From Bog-793 sp963785415 (GTDB lineage Bacteria > Actinomycetota > Acidimicrobiia > Acidimicrobiales > Bog-793), in contig CAWAVB010000001.1 of the NCBI GenBank assembly GCA_963785415.1, forward strand, positions 1,736,001-1,800,000: a stretch of 64,000 bases of DNA, given 5' to 3'. This document shows, one piece after another, positions 1-7,714 of the stretch. Under the pieces are notes generated by a model. It ran no database searches. It was given only the letters and a program-made list of their open reading frames with translations, and was not told where the DNA came from. Within the stretch, counting starts at the first letter, position 1. Each line of letters begins with the position of its first letter. Position numbers and translations under genes: made by a program.

Positions 1-744
1 GACCGGAGTCGGTGCCGGCAACCGGACCCCGATCTCCTCGACGTCGTGGGTGACGTTGGCCTGGAGGAAGCGGATCCGCGTGCCGACGCGCAACGTGCCG
101 TCGACGACCCGGATCGCGCTGATCACCCCGCGGTACTGGTCGTAGTACGAGTCGAACACGAGGGCGCGCAGCCTCGAACCGGCGTCGCCCGTCGGCGCCG
201 GGATGCGGGCGACGACGGTGTCGAGCAGTTCCGGGACGCCCTCTCCGGTCTTCGCCGAGATGCGCAGCACGGTGTCGGCGGGGATCCCCAGGACGTTCTC
301 GATCTCGTCGGCGTAGCGGTCGGGGTCCGCCGCCGGCAGGTCGATCTTGTTCAGGGCCGCGACGATCTCGAGCTCGTTCTCCATCGCGAGGTAGCAGTTG
401 GCGAGGGTCTGGGCCTCGATGCCCTGGGAGGCGTCGACGAGGAGGACGACGCCCTCGCAGGCGGCGAGGCTGCGCGACACCTCGTAACCGAAATCGACGT
501 GACCAGGCGTGTCGATGAGGTGGAGGACGTGGCCGTGCCAGAGGACACGGACGTTCTGGGCCTTGATCGTGATGCCGCGTTCTCGCTCGATGTCCATCGA
601 GTCGAGGAACTGCTCCCGCATGTCACGGGGGTCGACGGCGTACGTCAGCTCGAGGATGCGGTCGGACAGCGTCGACTTGCCGTGGTCGACGTGGCTGATG
701 ATCGAGAAGTTCCGGATCGTCGACGTCTCGACCATGCCGCACAT
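1..744 (-). CDS. lepA: Elongation factor 4 (LepA), N-terminal part, truncated by window edge
   Basis: Ribosome-back-translocating translational GTPase acting on stalled or mis-translocated ribosomes. The reverse strand reads a GTPase domain with G1 HVDHGKST near residue 20, G3 DTPGHVDF near 77, NKID near 131 and SAKTGEG near 163, then the start of domain II. IRNFSII before G1 is typical of LepA. Two in-frame ATGs exist, at 744 and 735; I chose the first, but 735 is equally possible. The gene continues beyond base 1, so only about 248 residues are seen. It is divergent from rpsT, a common lepA-rpsT arrangement. Confidence 0.96.
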   Translation of the reverse strand, partial: MCGMVETSTIRNFSIISHVDHGKSTLSDRILELTYAVDPRDMREQFLDSMDIERERGITIKAQNVRVLWHGHVLHLIDTPGHVDFGYEVSRSLAACEGVVLLVDASQGIEAQTLANCYLAMENELEIVAALNKIDLPAADPDRYADEIENVLGIPADTVLRISAKTGEGVPELLDTVVARIPAPTGDAGSRLRALVFDSYYDQYRGVISAIRVVDGTLRVGTRIRFLQANVTHDVEEIGVRLPAPTPV

Positions 745-874
745 CGTGCCATCTCTGCTCGGCCCCGCCCTCCCTCCCTGCTCGTCGGGTCGACGATCTG
801 GCCGCCCTCCCTGGCCTGGTACGATGCGCCGCCCGCTCCGCCACGGCGTGACGGGCACAGGATCAAGGGATTCC

Positions 875-1150
875 ATGGCGAACATCAAGAGTCAGATCAA
901 GCGCATCGGCCAGAGCGAGGCCCGACGCGAGCGCAACAGGTCGGTGCGGTCCGAGGTGAAGACGCGCACGAAGAGCGCGCTCTTCGCCGCCGAGGACGGC
1001 GCCGACGATGTCGGGGCCAGGGTCGCCGCCGCGGCACGGCGCATCGACAAAGCGGCCGCCAAAGGGGTCATCCACCCCAACCAGGCGGCCCGCCGCAAGT
1101 CGCGCCTGATGCGCGCTGTCGCCCGGACGCAGGAGCCGGCGGAGAGCTGA
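875..1150 (+). CDS. rpsT: 30S ribosomal protein S20
   Basis: A 91-residue basic protein of the small ribosomal subunit that binds 16S rRNA. It begins MANIKSQIKRI and has the S20 features: many Arg/Lys, helical AAARRIDKAA, and a Gly-Val-Ile-His-Pro-Asn turn before AARRKSRL. The start is the ATG preceded by an AAGGGA ribosome binding site ending 4 bases upstream. It is divergent from lepA and convergent with the glycosidase, whose end lies 10 bases away. A TACGAT hexamer at 820-825 could be its -10 element. Confidence 0.97.
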   Translation: MANIKSQIKRIGQSEARRERNRSVRSEVKTRTKSALFAAEDGADDVGARVAAAARRIDKAAAKGVIHPNQAARRKSRLMRAVARTQEPAES

Positions 1151-1160
1151 GCGGTCCGCC

Positions 1161-2465
1161 TCAGTGCGAGGCGACGGAAACTCTCTTTGGAGGCGAACCA
1201 CCGTCGAGCGCTTCGAGCATCCCGGTCGCGTTCCCCTCGAACCCGAGCGCCCAGGCGCCGACCCCGGCGAGGTGGAACTCCGAGGCAAGGGCACGTTTCA
1301 GCGCGACGCTCACCGGGTCGTCGAACCAGGTCTCGTGCCATTTGGCACCCTCACGGAAACGCGTCCAGACCGTTTGCGACCCGGGGTCCCACAGCGGCGT
1401 CCCGCCGGCCGCGGCGATGGTCGAGTAGGTCTCGACCGTCGGTGACTCGGTGAGGGTCAGGGAGCCGGGTTTGCCGGTCATCGTGGTGAAGTCGACCCCG
1501 TAGAAGGGGATCCCGAGGACGAGTTTCGAGGCCGGAACGACGCGCCGATACTGGATGAGCGACAGGACGTCGCTCAACCCGAGGTCCCCGTTGGTGAGCG
1601 GGGCGTTCGCCGACGAGTTCGCGTCCTGCTCCATGTCGTAGTCCATGACGAATATCTGGTTGACGAGGGGCGCGAGCTTCGCGACGTCGAAGAAGTCGGT
1701 CGAGCTTCCCGCCGACTGCGGATAGCAGTTGAGCACGACCATCTTGTGCATGCCGTCGTGCCGCAGCGCCGAGACGAAATCCGCGACGAAGCTGACGAAG
1801 CCGGCGCGGTCGGCGTGCGAGGCGCCTTCGATGTCGATGTCGACGCCGTCGAACCCACCCGACGTGACCGCGTCTGCCATCGCCGCGGCAAGGCGCGCGC
1901 TGGTCGGCGCGGGGTTGTGCGTGAGGTTGCCGATGACGCCCTCGTCCGTCGTTGCGACCGTGAACAGCACACGGTCGCCCGCGCTGTGCGCCGGCGCGGT
2001 GAGCGCGCTGTAACCGGTGTCGGCGTAGTACGCCCACCCTGGCCCGGACTCGAGGAAACCGCCGTTGCGCGCCACTTCGACCCCGTAGATGGCGAGCACG
2101 CTCGTGTCGGCGAAGTCAGCCGCGGTGAGATCCGGGGCTTCCCAGTACGGGACATACCCGAGCACCTCGACCGGCGCAAGCGGCGTGGCGAAGAGATTCG
2201 CCGGTATCGCGGGAGCGGCCGAGAGCCGGGATGATTGCTGGGGGAGCGTCACCGCGACGAGTCCGTCTGCGGCCCGCACGACCTTCGCTTGTTGGGCGAG
2301 GAGCCGCTTCGTTGCCCGGATCGCCTTCTGCTCGGCGATCTGCGTGGGCGTGAGGCTCGGGCGTGAGGGCCGGAACGCCCCGGACACGGCGGCCGCGGCG
2401 AGCGCCACGCCGAGCAAGACGACGAGTCCGGCGGCGATTCTGACCGGGTGTCTGGTCGCGGCCAC
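1161..2465 (-). CDS. GH18-family glycoside hydrolase, membrane-anchored or exported
   Basis: 434 residues from a GTG start. An N-terminal hydrophobic helix (about residues 9-30) acts as signal anchor or signal peptide, followed by a linker and a GH18 TIM barrel. The catalytic signature DGVDIDIE lies near residues 204-211 with the acidic proton donor last. LGYVPYW, VMDYD and LGIPFYG also match the fold. The arrangement resembles the catalytic domain of cell wall or spore-type glucosaminidases (YaaH/SleL-like), so peptidoglycan or chitin-like glycan is a plausible substrate. A longer reading frame to 2672 exists but would overlap the divergent ferredoxin gene, so I took the GTG just before the hydrophobic segment. 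Confidence 0.85.
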   Translation of the reverse strand: MAATRHPVRIAAGLVVLLGVALAAAAVSGAFRPSRPSLTPTQIAEQKAIRATKRLLAQQAKVVRAADGLVAVTLPQQSSRLSAAPAIPANLFATPLAPVEVLGYVPYWEAPDLTAADFADTSVLAIYGVEVARNGGFLESGPGWAYYADTGYSALTAPAHSAGDRVLFTVATTDEGVIGNLTHNPAPTSARLAAAMADAVTSGGFDGVDIDIEGASHADRAGFVSFVADFVSALRHDGMHKMVVLNCYPQSAGSSTDFFDVAKLAPLVNQIFVMDYDMEQDANSSANAPLTNGDLGLSDVLSLIQYRRVVPASKLVLGIPFYGVDFTTMTGKPGSLTLTESPTVETYSTIAAAGGTPLWDPGSQTVWTRFREGAKWHETWFDDPVSVALKRALASEFHLAGVGAWALGFEGNATGMLEALDGGSPPKRVSVASH

Positions 2466-2558
2466 AGTGTTCCGAGCGTAACGGAGCGCCGCTGCCCGGT
2501 CGCGGTGCTCGCTAACCTGGGTTTTGCCAGGCAGTCTGACCATTCGGGGAGGCGTGCG

Positions 2559-2753
2559 TTGCGTGTCGTCGTCGATTTCGACGTTTGCGAGAGCAATGCT
2601 GTCTGCATGGGGATCGTGCCGGCCGTGTTCGAGGTTCGCGACGACGGCTATCTTTACGTCCTCGATGAGCACCCGGGCGAGGAGCTGCGCGCCCTCGTTG
2701 AACAGGCGGTGACATCGTGTCCGACCCAGGCGATATCGATCGTCGAGGAATGA
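2559..2753 (+). CDS. Small ferredoxin, probably [3Fe-4S] type
   Basis: 64-residue acidic electron-transfer protein. Three cysteines are placed CESNAVC ... SCPTQA, the Cys-x5-Cys ... Cys-Pro pattern of actinobacterial [3Fe-4S] ferredoxins that often serve cytochromes P450. The start is a TTG preceded by GGGGAGG at 2547-2552; no ATG or GTG start fits the conserved length. It overlaps gltX by four bases (ATGA), so the two are likely translationally coupled. No P450 gene is seen in the window, so its partner is unknown. Confidence 0.86.
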   Translation: MRVVVDFDVCESNAVCMGIVPAVFEVRDDGYLYVLDEHPGEELRALVEQAVTSCPTQAISIVEE

Positions 2754-4183
2754 CGGCGCCAGCGACGGTGCGGGTGCGATTCGCGCCCTCGCCGACGGGG
2801 TATTTCCATGTTGGGGGAGCCCGGACCGCGCTGCACAACTGGCTCTTCGCCCGGCGCGCCGGTGGCAAGTTCATCTTGCGTATCGAGGACACCGACCGGG
2901 AACGCAGTCACCCCGAATGGACGGACGGGATCCTCTCTTCGCTCGAGTGGCTCGGGATCACCTGGGACGAGGGCCCGTATCTGCAGTCGGAGCGCCGGGA
3001 CCTCTACGAAGAAACGGCGCGTCGGCTTTTCGAGACCGGTCACGCCTACGCCTGTGACTGTGTCCGCGAGCAGATCGACGAGCGGACGAAGGACAATCTG
3101 ACCCCCGGCTACGACGGCTACTGCCGCGAGCGCGCCCTCACACCCGGTTCCGGTCGCGTCCTGAGGTTCCGCGTTCCCGACGAGGGCGTGACCGTCGTGC
3201 ATGACGCCGTGCGCGGGGACGTCGAGTTCGCCAACTCGACGATCGAGGATTTCGTGCTGGTGAAGTCGAACGGGGATCCACTCTTCGTCCTTGCTGTCGT
3301 CGTCGATGACATGGACATGGGAATCACGCATGTCATCCGCGCCGAGGAGCACCTGCCGACGACCCCGAAGGCGGTGCTCGTCTGGGGGGCACTCGGCGGT
3401 CCGCCACTCCCTGTCTTTGCGCACCTGCCGGTGCTCGTGAACGCGCAACGCCAGAAGCTGTCGAAGCGACGCGATCGCGTCGCTGTCGAGGACTACCGGG
3501 ACCAGGGCTACCTGCCCGAAGCGATGCGGAACTACCTCGCACTCCTCGGTTGGGGACCACCTGACCAGCGCGAGATCCTCACCGTCGACGAGATGATCGA
3601 CGAGTTCCGTCTCGAGGACGTCAACGTCTCGCCGGCGTTTTTTGACGAGAAGCGGCTCGCCCATTTCAACGGCGTTTACATCCGGGCGCTCGGTGTCGAC
3701 GATTTCGTCGGGAGGGTCCGTCGTTACCTCAGCACGAAGACCGTCCCATGGTCCACCGCGGCGTACGACGAGGAGCAGGTCGTCCGGCTCGCGCCGCTCA
3801 TCCAGGAGCGGGTCGCGACGCTTGACGAGGTCGTCGGCTATCTCGAGTTCCTGTTCGCTGAGCCGTTTGTCGTCGATCCAGCCTCTTTCGACAAGGCGGT
3901 GCGACGTGACGACGGGGCGCGGAAGATCCTCGAGCAGGCGCGCAAGGGATTCGAGGATGGACCGTGGACGGTAGACGCCCTGCGCGCCACGCTCACCACC
4001 GTTGCCGAGCAAGCGGAACGTAAGCTCGGCAAGGCGCAGGCCCCGGTGCGCGTCGCGACCATGGGGTCGAGCGTCGGTCTTCCGCTTTTCGAATCGCTCG
4101 AGGTGCTCGGCAGAGGGCGGACGTTGTCACGAATCGATGCGGCGCTCGCCGAACTGCTGAAACCTCCGGAGCCCGAACCATAG
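2750..4183 (+). CDS. gltX: Glutamyl-tRNA synthetase
   Basis: 477 residues, class I aminoacyl-tRNA synthetase charging tRNA-Glu, and probably also tRNA-Gln (non-discriminating, with later GatCAB amidation) if the organism is like other actinobacteria. The HIGH-type motif appears in PTGYFHVGGA near residues 13-22 and KLSKR near 236-240. The ATG at 2750 overlaps the ferredoxin stop (ATGA). A GTG at 2717 would extend it by 11 residues but lies inside the ferredoxin gene. tRNA-Gln and tRNA-Glu lie downstream on the same strand. Confidence 0.96.
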   Translation: MTAPATVRVRFAPSPTGYFHVGGARTALHNWLFARRAGGKFILRIEDTDRERSHPEWTDGILSSLEWLGITWDEGPYLQSERRDLYEETARRLFETGHAYACDCVREQIDERTKDNLTPGYDGYCRERALTPGSGRVLRFRVPDEGVTVVHDAVRGDVEFANSTIEDFVLVKSNGDPLFVLAVVVDDMDMGITHVIRAEEHLPTTPKAVLVWGALGGPPLPVFAHLPVLVNAQRQKLSKRRDRVAVEDYRDQGYLPEAMRNYLALLGWGPPDQREILTVDEMIDEFRLEDVNVSPAFFDEKRLAHFNGVYIRALGVDDFVGRVRRYLSTKTVPWSTAAYDEEQVVRLAPLIQERVATLDEVVGYLEFLFAEPFVVDPASFDKAVRRDDGARKILEQARKGFEDGPWTVDALRATLTTVAEQAERKLGKAQAPVRVATMGSSVGLPLFESLEVLGRGRTLSRIDAALAELLKPPEPEP

Positions 4184-4196
4184 GGGGCGTCGATCC

Positions 4197-4817
4197 ATGT
4201 TGTTCGGACCAGTTCGCCTGGTGGTCAGGCTCCTCTCCCTCGTCGTCACTGGCGCGATCGTCTACGTCATCGTGTGCGGCGTGCAGGTTGTGGAAGCGTC
4301 GCGCCTTTCCGCCGTCCCATCTGCCGTGCATCCCGCGTCGGCGATCGTCGTTCTCGGCCAGCCGGTCGCCAAAGCCGACCGGGCCGATCTCATCTCCCGC
4401 CTCGGGCAGGCAGTCCTCCTCTACCGGGACCACCGCTCCAGTCGGGTCATCGTGACGTGGTCACCGCCACCGGCAGGTTCCGTCGGCTCCATTGCCTACG
4501 AGAAGAAGTTCCTTGTTGGCCCCGGGGTCCCACGGCGCGACCTGACGTTCGTTGCTGCGCCCGACGCCTCGACTGCCCTGTCGAAGACCGCGAAGCTCCT
4601 TGGCAAGGGGACCAGTGTCATCGTGGTCACGGACGCGATCGACGCTCTGTGGACCCAGGGTGCCGGCGCAGGAGACGGGCTGTCAGTCGCAGTATCTCCT
4701 CCTCCGAGTTCCAAGAAGCTCGTGTTCACCGAACTCGGACCGTTCGTTCGCGAGACGACCGGAGTTGCCGTCGGTCGCATTTTCGGCTTCGGACGAATCT
4801 CGTGGGCCGCCCATTAA
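4197..4817 (+). CDS. DUF218 / YdcF-like membrane-anchored protein
   Basis: 206 residues. An N-terminal transmembrane helix at about residues 5-27 is followed by a Rossmann-like domain reading SAIVVLGQPV, SSRVIVTWSPP and TSVIVVTDAID, as in the DUF218 family (YdcF, SanA), whose members are linked to envelope functions. Asp/Ser positions after DLTFV and DASTALSK match the family's active-site-like pocket. It starts 13 bases after gltX, so it is probably cotranscribed. The biochemical role is unknown. Confidence 0.75.
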   Translation: MLFGPVRLVVRLLSLVVTGAIVYVIVCGVQVVEASRLSAVPSAVHPASAIVVLGQPVAKADRADLISRLGQAVLLYRDHRSSRVIVTWSPPPAGSVGSIAYEKKFLVGPGVPRRDLTFVAAPDASTALSKTAKLLGKGTSVIVVTDAIDALWTQGAGAGDGLSVAVSPPPSSKKLVFTELGPFVRETTGVAVGRIFGFGRISWAAH

Positions 4818-4903
4818 GGCTGAATCCGATCGAGGCTTTCCCGCGGACTTGCGCCCTCCTGTGGACGCCTCCCGCGGCCGGTCGGCGCTCCGGCACCTAC
4901 TGT

Positions 4904-4909
4904 TAAGAT
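4904..4909 (+). promoter_or_regulatory. Possible -10 element of the tRNA-Gln promoter
   Basis: TAAGAT in a locally AT-richer spot, about 14 bases before the mature tRNA 5' end. No convincing -35 hexamer was found at the expected distance, so this is weak. Confidence 0.25.
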
Positions 4910-4923
4910 CGCCGGACGCCCAT

Positions 4924-4995
4924 TCGGGGGTGGTGTAATCGGCAACACGACAGGTTCTGGCCCTGTAATTGGGGGTTCGAGTCCTCCCCCCCGAG
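4924..4995 (+). tRNA. tRNA-Gln (anticodon CUG)
   Basis: 72 nt cloverleaf. The acceptor stem TCGGGGG/CCCCCGA, D-arm GTG...CAC, anticodon stem ACAGG/CCTGT with loop TTCTGGC, T-stem GGGGG/CCTCC with loop TTCGAGT and discriminator G all fold. The variable region is four nucleotides. CCA is not fully encoded (CAA follows). The IS481-type element begins within four bases of the discriminator, so the tRNA remains intact on this side. Confidence 0.95.
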
Positions 4996-4999
4996 CAAC
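4984..4999 (+). repeat. Left copy of direct repeat flanking the IS (tRNA-Gln 3' end)
   Basis: CTCCCCCCCGAGCAAC is repeated exactly at 6266-6281; the next base, T, also matches, giving 17 identical bases. This copy is the native tRNA-Gln T-stem/acceptor 3' strand. It reads as a target-site duplication of the IS481-type element, slightly longer than most reported for the family. Confidence 0.85.
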
Positions 5000-6265
5000 T
5001 GTGATGTGTCGAGACATCGACGACCGATGTGTCAGGACATCGTAGAGGTCCACCCGAGGGTCTGCGGGTGGTAGTCGAGCTCCGGGTCGAGGGTGAGGTG
5101 GCGCAACAGCTCGCCTTCCGGTGAGACGACCCGTAGGTCGGAATCGGCGACGAGCAGCACGACCGGCTCGCGCTTGAAGCGGGCCCCCATCCCGATGTGG
5201 CGGAGCTTGGACTCGTAACGCAGGGTGAGCTTGTCGTGGGCGTCGACCCGGTCGTGGCGGATCCGGAAGTGCCCCTGCACGCCCGCCCCCACCGGGTGCG
5301 CCTTCACCTTCGCTTCAAAGACCTCCCGTGGGGTCTTCCGACCGAGCGCGCGGTGGGGGCGCTCGTCGTTGTAGTAGGCGACGAATCGGTCGAGTTGTGC
5401 CTGCAGCGCGGCGAGGGAGCGGGCGGGGTCCTGTCTCGCCAAGAACTTCTTCATCGTCTGGTGGAAGCGTTCCACCTTGCCGCAGGTCTGGGGGTGGTAG
5501 GGGCGGGAGTGCTTGAAGGTGACGCCGAGCCGCTCGAGCTCGGTCTCGAGCGCGACCTTCCCGTGGCGGTAGGAGGCGGTGAAGATGGCACCGTTGTCAC
5601 TGAGCAGCGCCGCCGGCGTCCCGTAGACGGCACGGGCGGCCTGGAAGAACTCGACGACGTCGGTCGCCCGCGCGACGGGAACCGCCCGGGAGGCGACGCA
5701 GAGCCGGGAGTGGTCGTCGAGCACGTTGACGATCTCGACTCCTCGCCCGTTGCGCAGCGTGTAGTGCGTCATGTTCGCCTGCCAGCACTCGTTCGGCAGG
5801 TCGGCCGCGAAGCGGATGTAGGAGCTTCTCGGGCGCTTCCTCGGCTCCGGGGTGATGAAGCCCCGCCGGCGCAACACCCGCACGATCGTGCTCTGCGAGG
5901 GGGTGCTGCCGAAACGCCGGGCGAGGTGGACCTGGATCGTCTGGGCCCCGGCGTCGAAGCCCTCCTCGGCGAGCTGCTTGCGCAGCAGCACGATCTCGTT
6001 TTCGATCTTGGGACCGATCGCCGTCGGCGAGGAGAGGGGCCGCCGCGAGCGGGGGACGAGACCGGCCTCACCCTCGGCTGCGTAGCGGGCGAGGAGGCGA
6101 TAGATCCAGCTCGGGTGGACGTGGTGGGTGGCCGCGAGCTCGGCGACCGACCGTCCCTCCCGCAGGTGCGCTTCGACGAGATAACGAGCCTTGTCCACAG
6201 ACGACCCCTTCCACGGTGTCGCCTATGTCTTGACACATCTCTCGCTTATGTCCTGAAATCGCGCA
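5000..6265 (-). mobile_element. IS481-family insertion sequence
   Basis: About 1.27 kb with TG...CA ends. It contains one transposase gene and imperfect terminal inverted repeats. Each end carries two related blocks: ATGTGTC-x-AGACAT-like copies near 5003-5019 and 5026-5042 on the left, and their reverse complements near 6225-6239 and 6248-6260 on the right. It is bounded by a 16-17 bp direct repeat taken from the tRNA-Gln 3' end. The exact ends are uncertain by one or two bases because the flanking T is shared. Confidence 0.85.
5032..6198 (-). CDS. IS481-family transposase, first catalytic Asp replaced by Asn
   Basis: 388 residues. N-terminal helix-turn-helix (residues about 1-60, VAELAATHHVHPSWIYRLL) and a second winged-helix region are followed by an integrase catalytic core. 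The second catalytic Asp lies in LLSDNGAIF and the Glu in CGKVERFHQ. The first catalytic position, normally Asp in a CWQAD-x-TH context, reads Asn142 (CWQANMTH, codon AAC at 5773-5775). This should abolish or cripple catalysis, so the copy may be immobile unless complemented in trans. The frame is otherwise full length with no frameshift. The gene fills almost the whole element. Confidence 0.93.
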   Translation of the reverse strand: MDKARYLVEAHLREGRSVAELAATHHVHPSWIYRLLARYAAEGEAGLVPRSRRPLSSPTAIGPKIENEIVLLRKQLAEEGFDAGAQTIQVHLARRFGSTPSQSTIVRVLRRRGFITPEPRKRPRSSYIRFAADLPNECWQANMTHYTLRNGRGVEIVNVLDDHSRLCVASRAVPVARATDVVEFFQAARAVYGTPAALLSDNGAIFTASYRHGKVALETELERLGVTFKHSRPYHPQTCGKVERFHQTMKKFLARQDPARSLAALQAQLDRFVAYYNDERPHRALGRKTPREVFEAKVKAHPVGAGVQGHFRIRHDRVDAHDKLTLRYESKLRHIGMGARFKREPVVLLVADSDLRVVSPEGELLRHLTLDPELDYHPQTLGWTSTMS

Positions 6266-6281
6266 CTCCCCCCCGAGCAAC
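6266..6281 (+). repeat. Right copy of direct repeat flanking the IS (duplicated tRNA-Gln 3' fragment)
   Basis: Exact copy of 4984-4999. It carries only the 3' end of tRNA-Gln and is therefore a non-functional tRNA fragment created by insertion of the element. After it come about 190 bases without an evident gene, up to tRNA-Glu. Confidence 0.85.
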
Positions 6282-6473
6282 TTCGTAGGTGCGGACGTAA
6301 ACTCCCGGGATCGCGCGTGATCCGGAAGGTGTGAGACCCCGCCCGAGACAGGGATCTCGACGCGCCGATGTGTCTCGCGCGAGAGCAGCGGTCGGCAATG
6401 TGCCGGCCCTTGCGCGATGTCGTGTCACGCGCGGGTACGCTGCTGGGCCGTCGAGCTCGTGCGCGACGATCTC

Positions 6474-6546
6474 GGCCCCATCGTCTAGAGGCCTAGGACA
6501 CCACCCTCTCAAGGTAGAGACACGGGTTCGAATCCCGTTGGGGCTG
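6474..6546 (+). tRNA. tRNA-Glu (anticodon CUC)
   Basis: 73 nt. Acceptor GGCCCCA/TGGGGCT with a G1-U72 wobble, D-stem GTC/GAC, anticodon loop CTCTCAA, T-stem ACGGG/CCCGT and discriminator G. The anticodon stem CCACC/GGTAG has one C-A mismatch (6502 with 6516), where tRNA-Glu normally has a fully paired CCGCC/GGCGG stem. The fold is otherwise standard. It is downstream of gltX and tRNA-Gln; the IS lies between the two tRNAs. Confidence 0.93.
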
Positions 6547-7156
6547 CGACGTTCCGGATTACGTCGCGCTTGTTGACGTCGACGATTGGACAGTCCTGCC
6601 GGAGGCGTCGAGACCAGCGCTCGCCGCTATCGACTCGAACCTCTCCGAGGTCGGCCGGATGGTCGTTTTGCTCCCACTTGCAGGGATCGCCGGCCAAACG
6701 ACCCACGGAACCCGGCTACTGCCGTGCCACCTCGTTAGGCGGGAATCGGCCCAGGCAGACTCATCTTGCCGTCGCGCCCAACTACCTTTCGACCAGTTGG
6801 CGACACGTTGGGTCGATGCCCCGCTGAACCCGTAGCGCCGTAGCGCGAGAACGGGGCATCGGATTTTCCACAGTGGTCGGTTCGCAGGATGTCCACGCCG
6901 CGCCATGAGCTAGACGTCGAGGGGACCGCTCCTCCAGTGGCCGTGCAGAACCTTCCGGCATCCAGCCCGCGTGAACGTTCAGCACCAAAATCCGCCGCGG
7001 TTTCCTGCACTGCGAGCGCGGTGGTAGCGAACGGTGCAAGCCGATGAGAGGGAGCAGAATCCTCGGCACCGCTCACCGTCTCGACTTTCCCAAACGGTGA
7101 GGCGGTGCCGAGGCAATGCCGGAGCGGACAACAACCGCCCGAGACCTCTTGGATCG
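6547..7156. other. Non-coding or decayed stretch downstream of tRNA-Glu
   Basis: 610 bases without a gene I can defend. On the plus strand an uninterrupted frame runs from the tRNA 3' end to a TAG near 6835, with protein-like composition (it includes VALVDVDDW and VGRMVVLLPLAG) but no start codon or recognised family. It may be a decayed gene. GC and codon bias look weaker than in the neighbours. Confidence 0.4.
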
Positions 7157-7714
7157 CTACGCGCGCTTCCGCCCGAGGACCAACCCATATCCTGCGCACA
7201 GTACGAGCAGTGCGCCGGGAACGACGAAAGCCCATGTGAAGATGTTGAAATTGGGCAGAGCGTCAACCGCTGCGAAGTTGCTCACCTGGGCCTTCATCGT
7301 GTCCACGATCGGCTTGTACCAGGCGAGTCCGGGCGGAACGTTCTTGAAGATGGGCTCGAGCTTCCCAAGGTTCGTGAAGATCCCGCTCAGAACGGGAGAT
7401 GACGATGCCAGCTGCGCCTCAACCTGGGCGGGGGTCGCGTGCAGATCCGTGGCAAGCGTGCCGATGAACTTCGGCACCTCGGCAGCGGCCGCCACTCCTC
7501 CGACGGCGAATGGGCCGAGCGGTGTGAAGGTGTTGACGTCGTAAGCCACCGTCTTTTGAACGCTGGCGGGTTGCATGATCGGGTGGAAGGCGTTCAGCAG
7601 CTTCTGACCCGCGCTCGCCCTGCTCGGCAGGGATACGACAAATGGCGCCACGATGAGCAGAACGCCGATGACTAGTACTGGCCAGAAGAACATCCGGCTG
7701 GACTTCGCGCTCAT
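7157..7714 (-). CDS. Small membrane protein of unknown function
   Basis: 185 residues. A hydrophobic helix at about residues 9-28 and a second near the C-terminus (about 158-178) flank an extracytoplasmic region of roughly 125 residues with alternating Ala/Pro/Val and no cysteines. It ends in a basic GRKRA tail, suggesting both termini are cytoplasmic. The ATG is preceded by AAGAGGAGTC, a good ribosome binding site. No family recognised. It stands alone between two weakly coding stretches. Confidence 0.65.
   Translation of the reverse strand: MSAKSSRMFFWPVLVIGVLLIVAPFVVSLPSRASAGQKLLNAFHPIMQPASVQKTVAYDVNTFTPLGPFAVGGVAAAAEVPKFIGTLATDLHATPAQVEAQLASSSPVLSGIFTNLGKLEPIFKNVPPGLAWYKPIVDTMKAQVSNFAAVDALPNFNIFTWAFVVPGALLVLCAGYGLVLGRKRA

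Noticed and set aside
46..1428. Long plus-strand frame over lepA and rpsT
   Set aside because: Antisense to lepA and in a different frame from rpsT. The translation is low-complexity Arg/Asp/Val typical of GC-rich shadow frames. The same reasoning removes other long shadows, for example 2654-4012 minus, 11505-13316 plus, 13784-15550 plus, 55178-57106 minus and 62177-63592 minus.
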